From Hygrocybe punicea (lineage: Eukaryota > Basidiomycota > Agaricomycetes > Agaricales > Hygrophoraceae): 64,000 nucleotides of DNA. Positions 57,568 through 64,000 of this stretch are shown one piece after another. The notes under the pieces were generated by a model. It did no database searches and had not been told where the DNA came from. It saw nothing but the letters and a program-made list of their open reading frames with translations. How positions within the stretch are numbered: position 1 is the first letter of the stretch; the number at the start of each line of letters is the position of its first letter. The stretch is from contig OY744462.1 in assembly GCA_963556145.1 (NCBI GenBank), positions 1,922,001-1,986,000 on the forward strand. The letters are read 5' to 3'. The position numbers were made by a program, and so were the translations under genes.

Positions 57568-58918
57568 GTTGTGTCTAGTGATGGACAGGTCTGGTTCAGA
57601 ACCATGGTTCGAACCTGAACCAATGAGAACCGAACCACGGTTCGGGTCCAGGTTCGAGGCCAGGCATGAACCGGACCTGAAGTCCGGTTCCACGTTTGGC
57701 CTTTTTGTCATGGTCCAGAACCCATTCAGACCAGTCCAAACCGGTAAGTTACCCTACCGTGACATGTCATGTCACACCCAACAAATTCAACTTCGAGAAC
57801 GACACGTCCTCGAAGATGAGCAGAACTGTTCACCGTGAACTGTTCTGTTCAAGGTATCTTATTTCGTGTACTTCTACTAATTATATAATTATGACTTTTT
57901 AGTTCATTACTTCGCTAGCAGGACGAACCCCAGAAAAACTCCCACAACACCCAATCCAACAACCACCGCTTCGGAAAATGACTGCAATGACAACGTCATG
58001 AGGAAATGCAAGATGCGAAAAGGCAGCCGGGGTTGTTGTGCCCATCCCCACTGCAGAAAAGTAAGTATTTTTTTTGTATTCTATATTGTTCTATGCTAAT
58101 CCAACACCCACACAATGACGACAACGACAACGACAACGATCACCGCCGCCACCACTACCACTGCCAACACGATTACCAACGGGGCAACCAACACCGACGT
58201 GCCCATCAATGCCACCATCACTGTCACACGTCCAACACAACAACCACCAATGGGGCTGGCGCCGCTGCCACCTCCACCATTACCATCGACAGGGCCGCCA
58301 ACCTGCCCAAACCACCATCACTGTCAATGGGCCGCCCACGCGCCCACCAACACACCCTCCATGCACCCGACGCAACCACCACAACAAGACTGCCACCACC
58401 ATTACCATCAACGAGCCAACTACGCACTACAGCTATGGCAGCAGCAGCAGCAACAGTGATGGCAGCAGCAACAACCACAGCAGCAACCGCCCCCCTCGCT
58501 CAAGCGCCGGTGGCCAGCGCCCATGCCCAATGGCATGAACGAACGGTGAACGGTGGCAGATGGGGGTGGGGGGTTGCACGAACGGCAGGAAGTGTCTGTG
58601 CAGGGGCGGGGCACTCTGTCCCGCCCTCTATTTAGTCTTTAACAATATATTATTAATAATACTACCTAAATGTTTATTACCCGCGATATACCTGAGCGTA
58701 AGCCGAAAAAACAAAAAATGATATGAAAATATCCATACTTACGGTTCGGTTCTTGGTTCTAGGAAGCCCAATCCGGAACCGGACTTGAAAGAACCGGAAC
58801 CGATGGTTCGGTCCGGGGTTCTATACTTAAGTAGAACTGGACTTAAGGTTCGGTCCGGGGTTCACCAAATTTGGCTGAGAACTGGACCGAACCAGACCTG
58901 TCCATCACTAGTTGTGTC
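57568..58918. mobile_element. hAT-like non-autonomous element, 1,335 bp, exact 8-bp duplication
   Basis: The element 57,576-58,910 has perfect 22-bp terminal inverted repeats (TAGTGATGGACAGGTCTGG...) and is flanked by GTTGTGTC on both sides (57,568-57,575 and 58,911-58,918). Subterminal regions are packed with GGTTC/GAACC units in both orientations. The centre (58,000-58,620) is rich in CAC/ACC triplets and gives long low-complexity frames, none transposase-like. TAG start, 8-bp duplication and short inverted repeats fit the hAT superfamily. It interrupts the DIRS-like element. Confidence 0.95.
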
Positions 58919-59460
58919 TAACCTCTGCAGTAGAGGGACTGGAGGTTCCCCCGTTATGAGATGAGCCTTGCATTTGTGTTGGTACCTCGGAAATTTCTTC
59001 ATTTTGAGTCATGAAATATACTATTGATGGGAGGTACAACAAGAAGAAAGCATGAAAGGGAAAGACAACTGAAAATAAGAAATAAATGAAAGGTGAAGGA
59101 GAGAGAATAAATAAGAAAACAGCTTACTTGAGGTGAGACTGAGAGAGGTCCTAGGGATAGGAGTCCACCTCGAGAAGTGTTTATAAAGGTAAAAAAGGGG
59201 TGAAGTGAGACAAACGGTCAAAAGGTCCCCGAAGGGGAAAGGATGAAGCAAAAAAGGGGGTGCACAGGCTCCAAGTCAAGCAGCGGTTGACTGAAAGTGG
59301 GAGGACAATAGTCACTCCGAAGCTAATTCAAGCATGATTAGACTACAGTAAATATTTTATTTAAAAACCAATTAATTTCGTGCGAAATTGTTTATTTTCC
59401 CCTTCGACGAAGTCGACACTCTCATATAGTGGACTGACAAATGTAGGGACTCTGTCTGTC
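58919..59460. other. no gene seen
   Basis: Flank of the DIRS/hAT insertion. AT-rich from 59,330 to 59,400. Nothing recognised. Confidence 0.4.
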
Positions 59461-59462
59461 AT

Positions 59463-59777
59463 TTGAATTCCAAGAAGTGGTGGATTGTTACTAGGACTCC
59501 CCATCTAAAGAGCATACTCCCAGACGCAGTGACAATAAAATACGTACCACACATCCTTGAGCTATCTCGGATTTCCTGCAAGTTTTTCATAGGCAGAAGG
59601 TGGACTGAATTTGATATTGGAGAACATGTTTATTCCCTCCTCCGTCAAATTTCTTACTGGAGGCCGAAGGGACGGGGGCGAGGTAGTTCGAATATCTTGT
59701 TTACTTGCCTCGACCAGCAACGTGCATCAGTGCCCGCCGCCGCCTGTTGGTCTGGGTTTGAGAACCTGGAACGATGA
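59463..59777 (+). other. open frame upstream of VOC copy 2, unknown
   Basis: A 104-codon frame reads WIVTRTPHLKSILPDAVTIK, FFIGRRWTEFDIGEHVYSLL and RQISYWRPKGRGRGSSNILF. The start of the match to the 32-kb duplicate lies inside it, and in that copy it is truncated and frameshifted. It ends in the region that serves as VOC promoter. It could be a gene fragment carried with the duplication; I do not recognise a family. Confidence 0.35.
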
Positions 59778-60465
59778 TGACATAGATCACGTTACACACG
59801 TAATGTATTGTGCCGAGTGTTCACTAACTCTCGGGCCGAATGTTGGTCCCCTATATAAGGTGTGTAACTTAGGGCTGTCTCACTCGCCCCACATCTCACC
59901 ACCAAAGGTCAACTTCTCACTAAATTATCACCAGTGCCCTATTTACCTCTGCCACGGACAGATAAAGACAACAATGACGGTTTCACACGTTTGCCTCGTC
60001 GTCACCCCGGCCCAATTTCAGGAAAGGAAAACATTTTATACCACAGTCCTCACCACTCTCGGCTACCAAGAATGGCAATCCAAGGAAAACTTCATCGGCT
60101 TTGCCAAGGCTTCAGGCACCCCTGATTTCTTCATCACCGCCAAGGACCCGAGCGTAAGAGAACCCACGAAGAACGTCCATTTTGGATTTAAGGCTCCCGA
60201 CAGGCAGACCGTGGATAAGTTCCATGCGGCAGCTTTGTAGGTGTTATTTATTCTTGTCGATGGCTGTGGAACTTGATGCTGACGATGCCTCGCGTAGGGC
60301 TGCCGGCGCCACAGACAATGGAGCCCCTGGTCCTCGCGACTATATGCCCACCTATTACGCAGGATTCGTGCACGATGCCGCTGGCAACAACGTGGAATGC
60401 ACCCATTTCTGAAGTAGTGAACGAGGGAAGAAATATGTGTAATATATTGTAATCCTATCCGAATC
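59590..60465 (+). repeat. segmental duplicate of 32,280-33,165
   Basis: High identity through promoter, exons, intron and 3' flank. Indels include about 10 bp in the intron and about 8-13 bp near 59,625. Confidence 0.88.
59974..60412 (+). CDS. glyoxalase/bleomycin-resistance fold (VOC) protein, copy 2
   Basis: Two exons, 59974-60236 and 60298-60412 (GT-AG intron of 61 nt), give 125 residues. It differs from copy 1 in exon 1 at two residues (QERKTF for QARKTF, DRQTVD for DRETVD) and in exon 2 at about seven (ATDNG, YMPTYYAGF, ECTHF endings). The early His of SHVCLVV and the NNVE Glu are kept. A CTATATAAGG TATA box lies near 59,851. Most replacements fall in the short second exon, so the copies may be diverging in substrate; both look functional. 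Confidence 0.88.
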
Positions 60466-60618
60466 TCCTGCAGCGAAAGGAGAGTCGGCGTTTCTTAATA
60501 AGGCTGTACGAATTCGGCAAATATTATTTATTTATTTATTTTTCTCACCGAAAGGTAACATAATAACCTATACCTTGACGTGTAAGTTGTGTTGACGGTT
60601 CTTTAAGTTCAAGCTGGT

Positions 60619-62241
60619 ATGCTTTCCTTGTGGATATTCCTGTTGCCTATCCTAGTCCTGTCTGGCCTTCTTCATGCAAAGTCTAGCTCTGGGGACTCCG
60701 TACTGGTCATTCTTGAACCACACCTCTCTCAAGACGGCTTTTCCATTTTCTTCAAAAACTTAAAAGGTCTGCGGTATTTCTGTTGATGGAATGTCCTGAA
60801 ATGCAACTATTCTTCTCCAGAACAGGGATATCACCTTACCTTTCGTACAACGAAGGAACTCAGCCCTCTGATATTGGAGGATGACATTCCTGTATTCTCC
60901 AATGTCATTTTCTTTGCACCGGATTCGAAAAGTCAGATCCTCTAATTTGATCCCATTTAATGTTCATTGCTGACATGTTCTACTGTTTAGAGTACCCACC
61001 AGATATTACTCCTCAGTCGTTGATCACACTTCTGTCTGGAAACACGAACCTTCTGATTGCACTCTCCACCAAGCAAACTCTACTGACATCCCTCGCACCT
61101 GAATTCTCTCTCATACTTCCGCCTCCTGGCACTCCCCTCGTATCTCACTTCCCACATCGAGATACACCGGCCACTGTTATTCCCATCGACGTTCCAAAAT
61201 CGCACCCAATTCTGTCGTCGACCACGGCCCCAGTCTGGTTCTCTGGGATTCCTCAAGCTCTCGGTAATAATCCTTTACTTGTTCCTATCTTACACGCCCC
61301 ATCCCAGAGTTTCGCGTCTGATGTAACCACCGACTCGGGCGCCGATGCTATTGTGGATGCTGCAGACAAGGGTGGTGAAGGTCTTTGGGCTGGCAGTGGG
61401 CTCAGTGTTGTAACTGGATTCCAAGCTCGGGGTGGAGCGCGTGCAACATGGGTTGGAGGCGTGGACATGTTTAGCGATGCGTACGCTGCAAAAGAAATAT
61501 CACCGTGAGTACGGGTTGGGGTATTGGAATTCGCATGTTGATTGTCATTGATGTCAGTGGCGTCAAATGTGGTAACGAGCAAATGGCTCGTGATGTTGCT
61601 GCTTGGACATTTCAAGAATCCCTCGTTCTTCGAATTGATAATACTACCCACCACCTCATCAATGAGGCTACGCCCAAGGAATTATATACTACGAATGATC
61701 GAGTCGTACGTCTTTAGCACCTACTTACACACCTCAGTTGCTCAACGCAATTTCATTAGGTCTATACTGCCAATATTTCACGATACAACCCCCAAACTTC
61801 TGGCTGGGATCCGTACTCTGGCATAACCGATCTCCAACTCGAGTTTACCATGCTAGATCCCCATATTCGCACCGCACTGCTCCCTGTAAACGGTACCCCC
61901 GGCCAATACTCTGTCACGTTCCGTGCCCCGGACAGGCATGGCGTCTTCAAGTTCATCATTGACTATAAACGCAAAGGGTTGGTAACAACCCGTCTCGTCT
62001 TCGTCTCACTACACTCACATTGATATATATATATATATATAGCTACACCCACCTATATAGCTCCACCACCATTCCCATCGTCCCTCCGCGACATGACGGT
62101 TATCCACGATTCCTCAGTGCTGCGTGGCCTTATTATACTGGTGCTATCAGTACGAGTGTGGGTTTCCTCTTGTTCTCGGCGTTATGGCTGGCTGGTGATG
62201 CTCAGGAGCGCAAAAAGGGCAAGGGCGCGAAAACCGAGTAG
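60619..62241 (+). CDS. WBP1: oligosaccharyltransferase subunit Wbp1/OST48
   Basis: Essential subunit of the endoplasmic reticulum complex that transfers the lipid-linked glycan to Asn of nascent proteins. Six exons keep one frame of 445 residues: 60619-60766, 60821-60931, 60991-61504, 61558-61705, 61760-61977 and 62043-62241; all introns GT-AG (53-65 nt). The N-terminal signal peptide is LWIFLLPILVLSGLLHA. Then VLVILEPHLSQDGFSIFFKN, the diagnostic LSVVTGFQARGGARATWVGG and VDMFSDAYA, and ISRYNPQTSGWDPYSGITD. The C-terminal membrane segment YYTGAISTSVGFLLFSALWL is followed by a short lysine-rich cytosolic tail ending KKGKGAKTE, as expected for an ER type I protein. The last intron ends in a (TA)n run. 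Confidence 0.95.
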
Positions 62242-62348
62242 CGCCCGGAATGATCATTACTGTATTAGGCAATATATACGATGATGCTTTTCATGACGAT
62301 CTGCGCGGGCTGTTTGCAGTCTTGACTGAATCCTTTGTTTATCCCGCT

Positions 62349-63840
62349 ATGGAGGCCATCTCGCTCGATGTGGCCTATGCACCAGAACTTGTCGAATTTT
62401 GGTGTCAAAAGTACAAAGAAACGAAGGAAGAACTCGAAAAACTCAGGGTAAGTTGGTCACCCTTTCAAACAAGACCGAAAGACGCGTTTTCATATCGCAT
62501 AAACCCAACCCGCGCGCAGAGGTCCAACAATCAGGCAGACAGGATAAATTTAGGGGAAGAGCACCCGAAACTGAAAGATTTGTTAGCGGCATTTCAAGGT
62601 GAAACCCTCAGGCGCAAGGATGAGGACGCCGAACTTCGTATCATGCTGGCACGCTCCAGGAACGATGAAGCGGATCTCAGGAAAAGGTTGGAGGTCGCCG
62701 AAAAGGAAAAACAAGAGCTCACCATGCGCATCGCGAAGGCAGAAGTCGAGCGAGCATCACTAGCGCAGCAGGTGTGTGTGTGTACATCTGTCAACCATTT
62801 TGTCCATCATATACTATACAGGTGCTTCAATTTTATTCTCAAGCCGGAGGCCTTGCGGTCGAAGCAGATAGGGTAAGGAGAGCGGCAATTGCAGAAATGT
62901 TTCCACCTGTTTCCTTCGTGGACCCGTCGTTCGAATCGAGTGCGCTACTTTTTGCTGAACCCCAGGCAATAACTCGTGCTTTACCACCGGTAAGCCCTCC
63001 GAAATATCATCGCCTTCATCTTGGGTGTGTAATTGTTTTTGCAAAATTCAGGAACTGACAAGGACAGCGCGGTAAATTCTTCTGTACAATATTTGGCAAG
63101 CTCAGTCATTCACGTTCCAAACCAGCATCTACTTTCTTCCTCGTCCTCCCAGCTGCATGCCGCTACGAGTTCCGTCGTGTGGTCAGCCTGGCTATTGGTT
63201 TTTCCCATCATGGATTTCCGCTGAGGACGCAGAATTCGAGTTGGTAGTAGAAGGTCGGCCTGGCGAGGTAAACTGTCTTTGCACATTTTTAATCACCTTC
63301 TGATCCTCGTATTCCAGTGGTCCTATCTAGGTTGCTATGTCAGTGCGCATATGGAGGGCCATCAGATGCAGCTGTCTGAGTGGTTGTCTCTCGATGAACA
63401 GGTATGTACTTGGTTGACAACCCGATGGCGCCTGCCAGTGAATGTTGAAAAACGTCATGTTCATCCTTTTTCTCGATATCCAGACTAAACTTGCCCATTG
63501 TATTCGTGTCGCAAGCCAAAGCCTTCCTGCGGGTCAAACGGCTTCGTATCCAGCACAACTCGAGGTAAAACGGAAGTACGAACTTGGAGAGTGGAACGTC
63601 CCTTGTTATAGTCTCCGCTGCGTAGGGTTCAACATGCCGCTTTACCACGCGCTCTGTGCTGAATCGACGACTGTTACGAATCCCAATCGGCCCGAATCGG
63701 ATACTTATTCTGGGGCGGGCAAACGACGAAGAAACAGCACGGATGATACTACTCCCAGCAAGAAAACCCGTTCTTCGTCCACCAACTCTCAAGGCGGAGA
63801 AACGAGCAAAGACAAGAGCTCGAGCAAGGATCTTGTCTGA
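62349..63840 (+). CDS. unknown coiled-coil protein with basic Ser-rich tail
   Basis: The start is probably ATG 62,349 (MEAISLDVAYAPELVEFW); an in-frame ATG at 62,250 lies only 8 bp after the WBP1 stop. Exons, by frame and GT-AG signs: to about 62,448, from about 62,520 to 62,771, 62,821 to about 62,990, about 63,050-63,267, 63,318-63,401 and 63,484-63,840. The second encodes a coiled coil (EDAELRIMLARSRNDEADLR, EKEKQELTMRIAKAEVERAS). Later exons read WSYLGCYVSAHMEGHQMQLS, EWLSLDEQ and HCIRVASQSLPAG, ending in KRRRNSTDDTTPSKKTRSSS, a likely nuclear localisation signal. I do not recognise the family. The third and fourth exon borders are uncertain. Confidence 0.65.
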
Positions 63841-64000
63841 TGTTTTTATGTTGTTGTTGTTTTGGATGGAAGAATATCGGCTCTGCTTCAATTTTCGAGC
63901 TTCGTTTTTTTTTTGTTGTTTTTTGGTGCTATGTTCTGCTTCAATTGGTGACTTCAAACTGTATCCATTGTCTTGGTCTGTATCATATCTTGATCTACAT

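Noticed and set aside
58006..58635. 209-codon plus-strand frame rich in His/Thr/Ala
   Set aside because: Low-complexity CAC/ACC triplet sequence inside a non-autonomous hAT-like element; three frames are open together and none shows a domain.

Overview
The window is eukaryotic and almost certainly from a mushroom-forming basidiomycete (Agaricomycetes). The conserved genes are split by introns of about 49-81 nt. The transposon load is of the agaricomycete type: KDZ and Plavaka transposases, a DIRS-like tyrosine-recombinase retroelement, DUF6698-like and JmjC-like multicopy genes, and short-LTR elements carrying only a Gag-like frame. No tRNA, rRNA or CRISPR array was recognised.

Layout. 1-2.8 kb: reverse-transcriptase piece running straight into a decayed multicopy gene. 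3.3-7.5 kb (-): JmjC-like gene whose acidic tail is a 30-bp minisatellite. 7.5-9.4 kb (-): 3' end of an LTR element with a decayed Gag-like/cysteine-rich gene. 9.4-15.7 kb: repeat-rich, gene-poor, with a 303-bp hAT-like MITE. 16.1-32 kb: ordinary host genes (SulP sulfate permease, small unknown gene, Pfs2 polyadenylation factor, PP1 glycogen-targeting subunit, adenylate kinase, BTB protein, unknown gene). 32.7 kb: glyoxalase-fold (VOC) gene with a near-identical copy at 60.0 kb. 33.5-35.0 kb: tyrosine recombinase cut by a 636-bp fold-back palindrome. 35.3-42.4 kb: helicase fragment, Plavaka transposase (-) and divergent DUF6698-like gene (+). 43.0-51.3 kb: KDZ transposase (-) broken by two short-LTR elements. 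53.7-57.6 kb (-): DIRS-like element, interrupted near its 5' end by a 1,335-bp hAT-like element with an exact 8-bp duplication. 60.6-63.8 kb: WBP1/OST48 and an unknown nuclear-type protein.

The most interesting system is the family of short-LTR, Gag-only elements (three copies: 7.5-9.4, 44.07-45.80 and 46.77-49.43 kb). They share LTR termini (TGTAGTAGTGG), a GTCACGTGAC box in two copies, a tRNA-complementary primer site in both copies with a 5' end, and a hairpin before the polypurine tract whose stem changes but whose GAGGRC loop is kept. The youngest has identical 138-bp LTRs, a 4-bp target duplication and an intact 609-residue protein with an array of about ten xQT motifs resembling dynein light chain (LC8) binding sites. 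No pol gene was seen in any copy.

A second theme is point decay: stop codons in several of the repeats are TGA where related units, or the expected residue, have CGA (Arg). That fits C-to-T change at CpG.
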